From assembly GCA_029263415.1 (NCBI GenBank), contig JAJCXN010000009.1, positions 124,001 to 188,000 on the forward strand: 64,000 bases of DNA, in the 5' to 3' direction. The position numbers and the translations under genes are program-made. This document shows, piece after piece, positions 10,407 through 19,396 of this stretch. The notes under the pieces were generated by a model, which saw only the letters and a program-made list of their open reading frames with translations, was not told where the DNA came from and ran no database searches. The stretch's first letter is position 1, and each line of letters starts with the position of its first letter. The DNA is from Acidobacteriota bacterium (GTDB lineage Bacteria; Acidobacteriota; Thermoanaerobaculia; Multivoradales; Multivoraceae).

Positions 10407-11195
10407 ATGAGCAAACCAGTATTCAAAACCGGCCAAGGCGGGGCCAAGCGCCCACCTTCCTTCGAGTGCACATACCAGGCCGGGGACTACATGTTCCGTG
10501 AGGGCGACCTCGGCACCGAGATGTACATCATCCAGACTGGCACTGTAGAGATTGTCAAGGACCTCGAAAACGGACCGACCGTGCTCGCTACGCTAGAGAA
10601 GGGCGACTTCTTCGGCGAGATGGCTCTGCTCGAGGACCTTCCGCGCAGCGCAGCGGCTAGAGCAGCGTGCGAAACGAGATTGCTTCAGTTCAATGGCTCG
10701 ACCTTCGACCAGATGTTGCGCTCGAATCCCGAGATTGCGGTACGGATGATGCGCAAGCTGTCTCATCGACTCCGGCGGACGGACGATCTGCTCAAGCAGT
10801 TGAGCCTTCGTCTCAGTCATGGCGCGCTCGAGGCCGCGGCGCCCGACACGGGACCGGCGCCGATCATGGAGTCGTCTGAAAGATTTGTTCATGCCGATAC
10901 CGAGATTGAGTTTCCGGTGTCGTCGAGTTCGGAAACTCTGATCGGTCGACGGGACGCGGTAACGGGAATCAACCCGGGTGTCGACCTGACGGATGTGGAT
11001 ACGCAACGCTCGACCAGTCGGCGCCATGCAAAGTTGTTTCGGCGCGGCGACAAGTTCTTCATTACCGAGGAGATCGGTGTCACCAACGGCACTTTCGTGG
11101 GTGGCGATCGGCTTGAGACCGGGGTTCCGGGTGAGGTCGAGGTTGGCCAGGACGTCCAGTTCGGCCTAGTGAAGATGCGCTTCGTTCGCGACTAG
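10407..11195 (+). CDS. Cyclic nucleotide-binding / FHA domain protein
   Basis: Signalling protein of 262 residues combining two ligand-reading domains. Residues about 20-130 form a CRP-type cyclic nucleotide-binding domain with FREGDLGTEMYII and a phosphate-binding cassette GEMALLEDLPRSAAA, which keeps the Glu and Arg-Ser used for cNMP contact. Residues about 170-260 form an FHA phosphothreonine-binding domain with LIGR, SRRHAKL and GVTNGTFVGG. There is no helix-turn-helix, so it is not a CRP-type transcription factor. It likely links a cyclic nucleotide signal to a phosphorylated partner. The stop codon shares one base with the GTG start of recG (TAGTG), so the two are translationally coupled. 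No kinase for the FHA ligand lies beside it. Confidence 0.88.
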   Translation: MSKPVFKTGQGGAKRPPSFECTYQAGDYMFREGDLGTEMYIIQTGTVEIVKDLENGPTVLATLEKGDFFGEMALLEDLPRSAAARAACETRLLQFNGSTFDQMLRSNPEIAVRMMRKLSHRLRRTDDLLKQLSLRLSHGALEAAAPDTGPAPIMESSERFVHADTEIEFPVSSSSETLIGRRDAVTGINPGVDLTDVDTQRSTSRRHAKLFRRGDKFFITEEIGVTNGTFVGGDRLETGVPGEVEVGQDVQFGLVKMRFVRD

Positions 11196-13267
11196 TGGGC
11201 TGTTCGCAGCGCTCGGTCGGAAGTCTGCCGGGTGTCGGGCCGAAGCGACTAACGGCCCTAGAGGCTGCCGGTGTTTTCACCGTCGCCGATCTGCTCAAGC
11301 GGGTTCCCAAGCGCTATAGCGATCGCCGGAGCAGTCTGCCACTCGACCCGGTAGCGTTGAAGACAGTGGTGGCGTCCGGGAACAGTGAGGTCACAGTCGA
11401 AGGACGGCTCCAGAGGGTTCGGCGCATCTTCACTCGCCGCCCAGGCTTCAATCTGGTTCAAGGCGAGGTGATCGACGGTGACGGCAGGACCCTGCGCTGC
11501 ATTTGGTTCAATCGCCCGTACCTCGCGAAGAGTGTTGATGAGTCCAAACTGGTCTTGCTGACTGGTCAGCTGCGACAGGGACGGTCAAGCATTGAGCTGA
11601 TGAATGCGGATATCAGCGATCCCGCTGCAGCCCGCGGTATTCAGCCTCAGTACGGCTCACTCGGCGGTCTCGGTGATAAGGCACTTCGTCGATTGATGGC
11701 GGCTGCGCTCGACGCGCTCGGCGAAGAGCCGCGCCTGATCGACGATCCGGTTCCGCCGGAGCTGCTAAGCAAACGGGGCTTGCACCCATTGGGCCAAGCA
11801 CTAAGGGAGCTGCACAGGCCGGCCGACGACACTGATATTTTGGACCTGGTAAATGCCACGACGACGGCCCATCAGCGCCTGATCTATGGCGAACTCTTTG
11901 CGATGCAACTTGAGATGGCGAAGGCAAGCCTGGCCATACGGGGCCGGCGGAAGCCGCACCGCTATGTCATCGACGATCGCCTGCGCGCGACCACCAAGGC
12001 GGTTCTGCCGTTCCGGTTGACCGGTGCTCAACGCCGGTGCCTGGGGGAGATTGTCGCTGATATGAACTCCGCGACGCCGATGCTGCGGCTGCTTCAGGGT
12101 GATGTTGGTTGCGGCAAGACCATCGTGGCCGCGATGGCTGCGCTGGTGGCCGTTGAGAGTGATCTCCAGGTGGCCTTCTTGTCGCCGACGGAGATGCTCG
12201 CTGAACAGTTGGCAGAGTCGCTCGAGGGTTTGTTCGAGGGACGTCATGAAGTTGGGCTGTTGACCAGTTCGGTCGAAGATCGGTTGACGGTGAGCGATCG
12301 GTTGAGTAAGGGCGAGTTGAAACTGGTATCTGGGACACACGCCTTGATCCAAGATGCTGTGGGTTTCGACCGCCTGGGCTTGGTCGTGATCGACGAGCAA
12401 CACCGCTTCGGAGTTAAGCAGCGGTTGGGGATGGCCGCCAAGGGCACCGTGCCCGACTTGTTGTTGATGACCGCGACTCCGATTCCACGGTCACTTGCTT
12501 TGGCCGTGTTTGGCGATCTGAGCCTCTCGACCATTGATGAACTGCCGCCTGGGCGCGGGATCGTGCAGACAGAACTGCTGGAGGACTCCCAACGCGCTGA
12601 GGCGATCCGAATTGTTCAGCAGGCGGTGGTTGCGGGTGGGCGCGCGTTTGTGGTGTTCCCTCGCATCGACAACGATGACGCGGGTGCGGCGTCGCTGAGT
12701 GAACAAGGCGTGTTGTATCGGAAAGCCTTGGGCACATCAGTTGGTGAACTCACTGGCCGCACCGAGGCTTCGGAACGGAAGCGGCTCCTTGACGACTTTC
12801 GCGGTGGTGAGATCTCGGTGCTCTTAGCGACCACCGTGATCGAAGTCGGCATCGATGTACCAGAGGCGACAGTGATCGTGATCGAAGGCGCGGACCGATT
12901 CGGCTTGTCCCAACTGCACCAGTTACGCGGAAGGGTCGGACGCTCGAGCAGGGGAGGCCGATGCCTGGCGGTTCATAGTTCCAGCTGTAGTCCGGAGACG
13001 CTTCACCGCCTCAGTGACTTTGCATCGACCGCAGACGGTTTTGCGCTTGCAGAGTTGGATCTCAAGACTCGTGGGCCGGGCAATCTAATGGGCCTGGAGC
13101 AGTCAGGGTTTTCCCAGTGGACTCCGGCGCGTCTGGCCAGTGCTGTTCAATGGCTAGAGGCGGCACGCGAGGATGCGTTCGCGTTCGTTGAAGCACTAGA
13201 GACGACGAGCAGCACGCGACAGCGGGACTTAGGCGTAGCCAAGATACTGGGAATGGCGGGAGGCTGA
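11195..13267 (+). CDS. recG: ATP-dependent DNA helicase RecG
   Basis: Double-strand DNA translocase that remodels stalled forks and Holliday junctions. The 690-residue protein starts at GTG overlapping the previous stop. The N-terminal wedge/OB region (about 50-160) precedes the motor. Walker A is GDVGCGKT (near 302), motif II is DEQH in VIDEQHRFG (near 399), and motif III is MTATPIPRS. Helicase C motifs include TTVIEVGIDVPEA and QLHQLRGRVGRSSRGG. The C-terminal TRG hook region shows GPGNLMGLEQSG. Length is typical. It is tightly coupled to the cNMP/FHA gene, an unusual partner for recG. Confidence 0.97.
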   Translation: MGCSQRSVGSLPGVGPKRLTALEAAGVFTVADLLKRVPKRYSDRRSSLPLDPVALKTVVASGNSEVTVEGRLQRVRRIFTRRPGFNLVQGEVIDGDGRTLRCIWFNRPYLAKSVDESKLVLLTGQLRQGRSSIELMNADISDPAAARGIQPQYGSLGGLGDKALRRLMAAALDALGEEPRLIDDPVPPELLSKRGLHPLGQALRELHRPADDTDILDLVNATTTAHQRLIYGELFAMQLEMAKASLAIRGRRKPHRYVIDDRLRATTKAVLPFRLTGAQRRCLGEIVADMNSATPMLRLLQGDVGCGKTIVAAMAALVAVESDLQVAFLSPTEMLAEQLAESLEGLFEGRHEVGLLTSSVEDRLTVSDRLSKGELKLVSGTHALIQDAVGFDRLGLVVIDEQHRFGVKQRLGMAAKGTVPDLLLMTATPIPRSLALAVFGDLSLSTIDELPPGRGIVQTELLEDSQRAEAIRIVQQAVVAGGRAFVVFPRIDNDDAGAASLSEQGVLYRKALGTSVGELTGRTEASERKRLLDDFRGGEISVLLATTVIEVGIDVPEATVIVIEGADRFGLSQLHQLRGRVGRSSRGGRCLAVHSSSCSPETLHRLSDFASTADGFALAELDLKTRGPGNLMGLEQSGFSQWTPARLASAVQWLEAAREDAFAFVEALETTSSTRQRDLGVAKILGMAGG

Positions 13268-13335
13268 GGCCCCTGCAGCTCGAAGCGTCTCAAAATCGCG
13301 CCGCTTCGCTTGCGACAGTGGCGCTCCAATACCGC

Positions 13336-13341
13336 TATCCT
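13336..13341 (+). promoter_or_regulatory. TATCCT -10-like box
   Basis: TATCCT lies 9 nt before the ATG at 13351, and the interval has no Shine-Dalgarno sequence. This arrangement would yield a leaderless or nearly leaderless mRNA. No -35 at 16-18 nt. Confidence 0.3.
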
Positions 13342-13350
13342 CTGCCCACG

Positions 13351-13830
13351 ATGAAGACCACGACTTTGGCATGGCTGATGTGGGTTGCAGGCGTCCTAGG
13401 CTGGACCTTTCTGGGAGGTGCGTTGGGCTTATGGGAGCTCGGCAACGTCACGCTCGAGCCAGGAGAGCCAGGTACGCTTGAGTTTCTGACTGTGTTGTTC
13501 TCGGGTGCCTTCCTCCTCGGCCTAAGCCAGTCATGGCTGGGGCTATTTGCCGCCTGGACAAACCGAATCTTAGGGCGCGCGGGAGCGCAGAAGTCTTCTG
13601 CAGGGATCCTCCTTGGTGGAGCGGGGTTCGCAGTCACTGTGTCGCTGGTAGTAGGTGTCTTGGTTGTTGGTGCAGATCCCTCGACCGCAAGTTTGTTCAC
13701 CTGGTCGGCTTCGACAACGATCAGGGCTTTCTTGGTGGCCACCTTGATCGGGCTCGCATTCGATTTGGCGCTCGAGAGTCGATGGATCCAAAACTTCGCG
13801 CGACGGTCGTCTGATGTTGAATCCGGTTAA
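13351..13830 (+). CDS. Small polytopic membrane protein, unknown function
   Basis: I do not recognise this 159-residue protein. The ATG (MKTTTLAWLMWVAG) is the first one compatible with a membrane start. Four hydrophobic segments are visible, at roughly 5-25, 47-65, 85-110 and 120-142. The C-terminus is charged. No catalytic or transport motif is visible. It lies 83 nt downstream of recG and 35 nt upstream of scpA on the same strand, so it may be part of the scpA transcript. A TATCCT box 9 nt before the ATG may give it its own start. Confidence 0.6.
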   Translation: MKTTTLAWLMWVAGVLGWTFLGGALGLWELGNVTLEPGEPGTLEFLTVLFSGAFLLGLSQSWLGLFAAWTNRILGRAGAQKSSAGILLGGAGFAVTVSLVVGVLVVGADPSTASLFTWSASTTIRAFLVATLIGLAFDLALESRWIQNFARRSSDVESG

Positions 13831-13865
13831 AGGTCAGCTACGAGACTCCAGTCGCAAGGCAACAG

Positions 13866-14819
13866 ATGCCCAAACAAGACCAGATTTCAAGAAAACCACT
13901 GCAGACTGAGATGAATGTGACCGTAGACCCTCAGATTGAAACCGATAAACCGGTTTCTGAGCCGATGGCCAGCGAGACGCCGACGTCGCACGGCGAGCCG
14001 TTGGATGAGACCCTGGTGCGTCAGCATCGCGAGCGCCATCGCAGCCTCCTGCCGAACGATTGGCGTGTGAAATTGCCCGCCTTCGAAGGGCCGCTGGACC
14101 TACTCCTTCACCTCATCCGTATCAATGAAGTCGAGATCACCAACATCCCGGTAGCTTTGATCTGCGATCAATACCACGAGTACCTGGATTTGATGGAGAA
14201 GCTGGACCTAGATGTGGCGGGTGAGTACATCTATGAGGCCGCCGTTCTGATTCAGCTGAAGTCGCGGCTACTCCTACCGCAACCCAAGGTCGAAGAAGGT
14301 GAAGAACCCGCGGAGGATCTGCGCGAGGAGCTAGTTCAACGGTTGCTCGAGTACCAGCGGATCAAAGAGGCTGCTCAGACCCTGGCTGAAGTGTCGAGCG
14401 TTCGGAGCGGCCTGTGGATCCGCGAGAAGAATCGTCAAGACGCGGTTGCAGTGTCGAGCGACGGAGATCTCGATGTAGGTGATTTGTCGCTCTTTGACCT
14501 TCTGAAGGTGTTCCGAACGGTCTTGAACCGCTACGATCGCGAACACCCGCCAGAGATTGTTCTGCGGAGTGAGACGTTCTCGGTAACCGGTCAGGTCGAG
14601 AGGCTGCTAGCAGCTATGTCAACGCTCAAACCGCTCGATCTTGTGGACGACCTTCTGGCACTGTCCTGCCGATCAGAAGCGATTGCGGCGTTTCTCGCGA
14701 TCCTTGAGTTGGGCAAGCTCCAGCTGATCAAGCTCCACATTGGCGAGAACGGCGAGGTCCTGATCTTTCGAACCACTCGCGAGTACTCGGCGACAGACTT
14801 TGAAGGGATCATGGCCTGA
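13866..14819 (+). CDS. scpA: Segregation and condensation protein A
   Basis: Kleisin subunit that bridges SMC heads in the bacterial condensin complex and acts in chromosome segregation with ScpB. The 317-residue protein has the N-terminal kleisin signature FEGPLDLLLHLIRINEVEI at about 76-94. Then comes the helical SMC-neck contact with EYIYEAAVLIQLKSRLLLP, and a C-terminal winged-helix end. The first ~60 residues are an extra polar extension relative to typical ScpA (about 250 residues). The ATG at 13866 has AAGG 6 nt upstream; an internal ATG at 13911 would give a shorter form. scpB follows 88 nt downstream. smc is not in the window. Confidence 0.95.
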   Translation: MPKQDQISRKPLQTEMNVTVDPQIETDKPVSEPMASETPTSHGEPLDETLVRQHRERHRSLLPNDWRVKLPAFEGPLDLLLHLIRINEVEITNIPVALICDQYHEYLDLMEKLDLDVAGEYIYEAAVLIQLKSRLLLPQPKVEEGEEPAEDLREELVQRLLEYQRIKEAAQTLAEVSSVRSGLWIREKNRQDAVAVSSDGDLDVGDLSLFDLLKVFRTVLNRYDREHPPEIVLRSETFSVTGQVERLLAAMSTLKPLDLVDDLLALSCRSEAIAAFLAILELGKLQLIKLHIGENGEVLIFRTTREYSATDFEGIMA

Positions 14820-14907
14820 GGTTTCTTGCCGCTCGCCGTTTCCGAACCGACAGTACACCCGACGCTTGGCCAGATGGTCCTGCCGCTGATTTGAGCCTTT
14901 TGAACAA

Positions 14908-15870
14908 GTGAATACAAAGCAAGAAGACCTAGCCTCGAACGCTGAAGTTGTCTGCGGTGAACAAGTCGATCCGCTTGAGCGCGAGCTTGAGCTTGAGATC
15001 GAGGCCGCTCTTGAGGCGATTCTGTTCGTCTCCGGCGAACCAGTGCCGGTCGATCGCCTGATGAGCGTCTTTCGCAAGAAGGATGCACCGATGGTTCAGA
15101 GTGGGTTGGCGCGGCTGCGCGAGCGCTATGGAGCACGGGACGACTCTCCGGAACGAGGCCTCATCTTCGATGAGGCGGGTGGTGGTCTCCGCTTGGTCAC
15201 TCGCCCGGACCTTCATGGGCATCTACGCAAGTACTTTGAGGTCAGCGGTAGCAACCGGATGACGATGGCGGCACTCGAGACACTTGCCATCGTCGCCTAT
15301 CGTCAGCCGATCACCTTGCCAGAGATTCAGGAACTCCGTGGCAGGAACTCAAGCGGCGTTATGAAGACACTGCTCGATCGTCGGTTGATTCGGATCTCCG
15401 GCCGCAAAGATGTGGTGGGCAAACCGTTCCTCTATGCGACCACCCGTGATTTCTTGCTGCACTTTGGTTTGAGCAGAGTTGAGGATCTACCTCCATTGGA
15501 GGAATTTGAAGAGACCTTCGGCGTCGAGAGTGCAGAGGCAGCGTCGGACCTGGTTGGGGGGGATCGCGAGGAGCACGTCCTACAGCAGCTCGCTCTAGTT
15601 GAAGAGAAGGATCAGGAAGAATCAGCAGACGAGGAACGCGCAGAGATCGAGCAAGAGCGAGAGCAGGCCGAACAGGAGGAGCCGGTCACAGCTCAAGATG
15701 AAGACCTTGAATCCGAACCCGACTTTGGTGAAACGGAAGGAACCCGGGAAGAAGTTGGAAACCTGCCTTCTCCGGCCAACGACCCCGAGCCTCTGGACGA
15801 AGAGTTAGAGACTGACTGCCCCGATGCTGATCATCCCGAAATCAGCCGGCCCGAGGGAGAGGAAGAATGA
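14908..15870 (+). CDS. scpB: Segregation and condensation protein B with acidic tail
   Basis: Dimeric winged-helix (kite) subunit of SMC-ScpAB. Residues about 25-195 are canonical, with LEAILFVSGEPVPVDRL, AALETLAIVAYRQPIT and KPFLYATTRDFLLHFGL. The start is GTG and the stop overlaps the next ATG (ATGA). The odd part is the C-terminus: from about residue 205 to 320 it is a Glu/Asp-rich, presumably disordered tail with almost no hydrophobics, about a third of the protein. Typical ScpB is 180-220 residues. Acidic tails of variable length occur in ScpB of some phyla; the function here is unknown. It is coupled to the RluB-type gene. Confidence 0.94.
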   Translation: MNTKQEDLASNAEVVCGEQVDPLERELELEIEAALEAILFVSGEPVPVDRLMSVFRKKDAPMVQSGLARLRERYGARDDSPERGLIFDEAGGGLRLVTRPDLHGHLRKYFEVSGSNRMTMAALETLAIVAYRQPITLPEIQELRGRNSSGVMKTLLDRRLIRISGRKDVVGKPFLYATTRDFLLHFGLSRVEDLPPLEEFEETFGVESAEAASDLVGGDREEHVLQQLALVEEKDQEESADEERAEIEQEREQAEQEEPVTAQDEDLESEPDFGETEGTREEVGNLPSPANDPEPLDEELETDCPDADHPEISRPEGEEE

Positions 15871-16772
15871 CTGCTGCAAGACGCGGAGAACGATCCGGTT
15901 CTGGTTCGAAGGCGCCTGGCGCAGAGCGGAGTTCCCGGCCGGCCAGTCGACCTACCGGTCGGCAGGGCGCGCAACGCCGCAGGTCGAAGGCGAAAGCGGC
16001 GCCCAGCAAGCTATCAGTCGAGGTTGACGGCGAGCGGCTGCAAAAGTTCATGGCTCGGCTAGGCGTTGCATCGCGGAGAGGCTCCGAGGAGATGATCCGC
16101 GAGCAGCGCGTTACCATCAACGGGCGGATTGCAAAGCTCGGCGATCGGGTACGCCCTGAGGATTCGGTGAAAGTCGGGGCGAAACTGTTGCGCGCGCCTG
16201 CCGCTCAGGAGCACCACTACCTGGCGCTGCACAAACCCGAAGGCACCATGACCACCAACCACGATCCTGAGGGTCGACCGACGGTGTTTGATTTGGTACC
16301 GCACCGGTATCGCAAGGGGCTGATCAGCGTCGGGCGCCTCGACTACGGCACTGAAGGCCTGCTCCTGTTAACCACAGACGGCGCTTTCGCTGAACGGGTC
16401 GCGCACCCGCGCTATGGCTGCGCCAAGACCTATTTGGTCAAAGTCAAGGGCACGCCTGAAGTGAAGAGCATCGAAACGCTGGCGAAGGGAATTCGTCTAG
16501 ACGGAGTGCGCCTGCAACCGTCCAAGATCACGCCACACCGAGTGGGTGGCAAGGTGCGAGTAGCCAAGAAGAACACTTGGTGGAAGGTGGAAATCACCGA
16601 AGGAAAGACGCGTCAAGTGCGTCGGATGTTCGAGCGCTTTGGCCATCTCGTCACGCGTTTGCGCCGGGTCCAGATCGGCCCGGTCACCCTGGGCCGGTTG
16701 CCCAAGGGCGACTTGCGAGAGCTGACCGAAAGAGAAGTTAATGCCCTGGTCTCCGTTTCGAGACCCAGCTAG
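15867..16772 (+). CDS. rluB: RluB-type 23S rRNA pseudouridine synthase
   Basis: Pseudouridine synthase of the RsuA/RluB/E/F family; by context with scpAB it most likely modifies 23S rRNA. The 301-residue protein has a ~50-residue basic, low-complexity N-terminus, then an S4 RNA-binding domain (about 52-110, RLQKFMARLGVASRRGSEE). The catalytic domain has the aspartate in GRLDYGTEGLLLLT and the C-terminal motif EGKTRQVRRMFERFGH. The ATG overlaps the scpB stop and has a purine-rich GAGAGGAAGA Shine-Dalgarno. The scpA-scpB-rluB-cmk order is widespread in bacteria. The exact target uridine cannot be read from the sequence. Confidence 0.93.
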   Translation: MTAARRGERSGSGSKAPGAERSSRPASRPTGRQGAQRRRSKAKAAPSKLSVEVDGERLQKFMARLGVASRRGSEEMIREQRVTINGRIAKLGDRVRPEDSVKVGAKLLRAPAAQEHHYLALHKPEGTMTTNHDPEGRPTVFDLVPHRYRKGLISVGRLDYGTEGLLLLTTDGAFAERVAHPRYGCAKTYLVKVKGTPEVKSIETLAKGIRLDGVRLQPSKITPHRVGGKVRVAKKNTWWKVEITEGKTRQVRRMFERFGHLVTRLRRVQIGPVTLGRLPKGDLRELTEREVNALVSVSRPS

Positions 16773-16854
16773 GCAGTGGTGTTGGTTGTCGCACATGCGT
16801 GACATCCACGCTCCAAAGGCGCCGATGGATGGCACGCGGCTGAGATGACACGCG

Positions 16855-17547
16855 ATGAAGGGTAGTTCCAAGATGCTAGTGGCCATCGATGGACCCTCTG
16901 GGGTCGGCAAGAGCACCGCGGCTCGCCGCGTCGCTGAGTTGCTCGAGATTCCCTATCTCGATACGGGAGCGATGTATCGTTGCTTGGCTCTGCACGCCGA
17001 TCGAAGCAATCGAGCGCATGATGTTTCGGAGGAGACTGTTTCGCAGCTGCTCCAAGGCTTGCAACTCGACCTTCAATTTGAGGGTGGCAAGGCGTGGTTA
17101 CGACTGGATGGTGAGGACGTCGATCGAGAAATCCGCACTCCGCGGATCAGCGAGATCACTTCCCGTTTCGCCGCTCACGCGACGGTTCGCAAGTCAATGG
17201 TGGCGCGACAGCAAAGATTCGGAGCACTGTATGGCGGGGTGGTGGAAGGGCGGGATATCGGCACAGTGGTCTTTCCCCATACGCCGTACAAGTTCTTTCT
17301 GCAAGCAAGTATCGAGGTGCGAGCTATGCGGCGCTACTTGGAGCTAAAGGAACGGCACCCAGAGTTGACCCTTGATGAGGTGACATCGAGCATCGCGCAG
17401 CGCGATCAACGGGACTCGGATCGTGCTGCGTCGCCACTGGAAAGGACGCCAGAGCACGTGTTGGTTGACACCGGATCCGCTGATGCAGAGACGGTCGCCC
17501 GTCGCATTGTTGATTTCGTCGGGACCGCTTCCGTTACAGTCCGTTGA
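16855..17547 (+). CDS. cmk: Cytidylate kinase
   Basis: Phosphorylates CMP and dCMP with ATP. The 230-residue protein has the P-loop GPSGVGKST near its N-terminus. The CMP-binding motif LDTGAMYR follows, then the VVEGRDIGTVVFP signature and the lid arginines in SSIAQRDQRDSDRAASPL. Length matches Cmk (about 225). Start choices are the ATGs at 16855 and 16873; both are compatible with the P-loop. The stop is followed after one nucleotide by the ATG of the FHA/AAA+ regulator, which suggests coupling. Confidence 0.97.
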   Translation: MKGSSKMLVAIDGPSGVGKSTAARRVAELLEIPYLDTGAMYRCLALHADRSNRAHDVSEETVSQLLQGLQLDLQFEGGKAWLRLDGEDVDREIRTPRISEITSRFAAHATVRKSMVARQQRFGALYGGVVEGRDIGTVVFPHTPYKFFLQASIEVRAMRRYLELKERHPELTLDEVTSSIAQRDQRDSDRAASPLERTPEHVLVDTGSADAETVARRIVDFVGTASVTVR

Positions 17548-17548
17548 G

Positions 17549-19396
17549 ATGCTGCGACTGGTCGCCTACGCTCCCAACGGCGCGCTGAGATTTCCCCTCG
17601 GCGCTGGCAAGCTGCTGCTTGGCAGTGGTGGGCAGTGTGATATTCGCTTGAACGTTGAGGGCGTGTTGCCAGCTCACGCCGTTCTCCAGCGCATTGGGTC
17701 TTCGGTCCAAGTTCAGGTAAGCGAGCCGGGAACCGCTGAGTTCAACGGAAGTGCTCAAGATTCGGGTGTTCTGGAGCTGCTCGACGAACTGAAGGTCGGC
17801 GAGGTTACCCTTGTTCTAGAAGAGACTGACGACCGCCCGCTGAGCAAGCTGGCCACCGAGACCCGCTCGCAAGATAGGCGCGCAGGCACGAACGATCAGG
17901 AGGCCCGAGTGCGCTTTCCAGAGCACTCAGAAGCCGCGATATCGGTCGCCCGGAAACGGTTGCTCGAGCACCTGTCGAGTCTGAGCTCCTGGGTCTTGAA
18001 CGATGCGGCGAGCGATCAGAGTCTCGAATCTGTCTTGGCGGAATTGATCGAAGATTTCGGCGGCGGCGCGGTCTTCCTGTTTGATGGGCTGCCGATCGCA
18101 GATCCAGCTTTGAAGTTAGTGGTCACGAAAGATGAGCTTTGGTTGCAGCAAGCTGAGGTCGTACTCTCGGCCTGTCGCGAACAAGCTCATCTAGGCCCGG
18201 GCCGGACCCTCGGGCAGTTCAATGCCGAAATTGATGGGCGGTCTTGGCTGGTTTGCTACCGTTCCGCTCGCGCAATGGACCGGGACTACTTTGGTGCGAT
18301 CATCGTGCCTCGTTTGTCATTTGACAACTGGAAGCCGGAGCTGGGCTTCGCGACGGTCACCGACTTGATCGTGCTTGGGCTGGTTCACCACGTCGGTCGT
18401 TATGAACCGATTCTTCCGGGACGCGGTGAACAACGCGAGCTGACCCTCACTCCGGGCCTGGTGGTGGGGCCATCGCCGAAGATGAAGGTGCTGCTAGAGC
18501 GCATGCAGATGGTGGCTGATTCGCGAAGTAACGTTGCGGTACTCGGGGAGCGGGGTACGGGTCGAGAGTTGATCGCCCGATCGCTGCACGGCTCTGGTCC
18601 CGCACGGCACGGCCCCTTCGTCATGCTGGACTGCGACGGGGCGACGACTGAGCAACTGGCCGCGGACATGTTTGGTGCCGAGATTATGGGCAAGACGGGG
18701 CCCGTTCGGCGCGAAGGGAAGGCTCAGCTCGCTGCTGATGGGACCCTGTTTCTGCGCAACGTCGAACTGCTGCCGCTCGTGTTGCAAGGCCAGTTGATGA
18801 GAGTATTGCGCACCGGTGTGGTGAATGGTCCGGGCGCTACAGAGCAGAGAGATATCCGATTTCGGGTGATTGCTGCCAGCGATCAATCACTGGCTCGGAC
18901 GATGTACGAGGATCGGTTTCGAGTAGACCTAGGTACCGCGTTGTGCGAGTTTCTGATCGAAGTCCCTGCCCTGAGGGAACGTTCCGAGGACCTACCATTG
19001 TTGCTGCAAACAATGGTCAATCGCTTCTCCCATGAGACCGGGAAGCGGGTCAGAGGCATCACCACGCGCACGCTGCAAGCGTTGAGCACGTACCAGTTTC
19101 CTGGAAACCTCCATGAACTCGAGAATACAGTTCGCCAAATGATCTTCTTGGCCCGAGATGAGTCGCCTCTAGATATCGACCTGCTACCGCAGCAGATCAA
19201 GAGTGCGAGCGGGCCTGGTGCGGTGCGCCGGTCAGTTCAGGAAGCGGGCTCGCTTGCACAGTCTGTCGCACGCGTCGAACGGCAGGCGATCTGGGAGGCA
19301 CTTGAGCAAAGCCGAGGCAACAAGTCGAAGGCGGCACGCATGCTGGGTCTATCTAGGAACGGATTGGCCCAAAAGATTCGGCGTTACCAGTTGTGA
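17549..19396 (+). CDS. FHA domain / degenerate sigma-54 AAA+ / Fis-HTH regulator
   Basis: Transcription regulator of 615 residues. An N-terminal FHA-like domain (about 1-95) has LLLGSGGQCDIRL, though the usual serine-arginine pair is weak. A GAF-like region (about 130-285) follows, then a sigma-54-activator AAA+ domain (about 303-545) and a Fis-type HTH (about 570-615, GNKSKAARMLGLSRNGLAQKI). The AAA+ domain lacks the motifs for ATP use: Walker A is GERGTGRE, with Arg339 replacing Lys; Walker B is GTLFLRN, with Arg403-Asn404 replacing Asp-Glu; and the GAFTGA loop is MGKTGP (380-385). The VPALRERSEDLPLL and PGNLHELEN elements persist. It probably binds DNA without remodelling sigma-54. Its start is 1 nt after cmk and its stop overlaps the kinase GTG by 4 nt. 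Confidence 0.87.
   Translation: MLRLVAYAPNGALRFPLGAGKLLLGSGGQCDIRLNVEGVLPAHAVLQRIGSSVQVQVSEPGTAEFNGSAQDSGVLELLDELKVGEVTLVLEETDDRPLSKLATETRSQDRRAGTNDQEARVRFPEHSEAAISVARKRLLEHLSSLSSWVLNDAASDQSLESVLAELIEDFGGGAVFLFDGLPIADPALKLVVTKDELWLQQAEVVLSACREQAHLGPGRTLGQFNAEIDGRSWLVCYRSARAMDRDYFGAIIVPRLSFDNWKPELGFATVTDLIVLGLVHHVGRYEPILPGRGEQRELTLTPGLVVGPSPKMKVLLERMQMVADSRSNVAVLGERGTGRELIARSLHGSGPARHGPFVMLDCDGATTEQLAADMFGAEIMGKTGPVRREGKAQLAADGTLFLRNVELLPLVLQGQLMRVLRTGVVNGPGATEQRDIRFRVIAASDQSLARTMYEDRFRVDLGTALCEFLIEVPALRERSEDLPLLLQTMVNRFSHETGKRVRGITTRTLQALSTYQFPGNLHELENTVRQMIFLARDESPLDIDLLPQQIKSASGPGAVRRSVQEAGSLAQSVARVERQAIWEALEQSRGNKSKAARMLGLSRNGLAQKIRRYQL

Noticed and set aside
17423-17548. N-terminal extension of the FHA/AAA+ regulator
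   Set aside because: It overlaps cmk in another frame; the ATG at 17549 one base after the cmk stop gives a normal FHA start.
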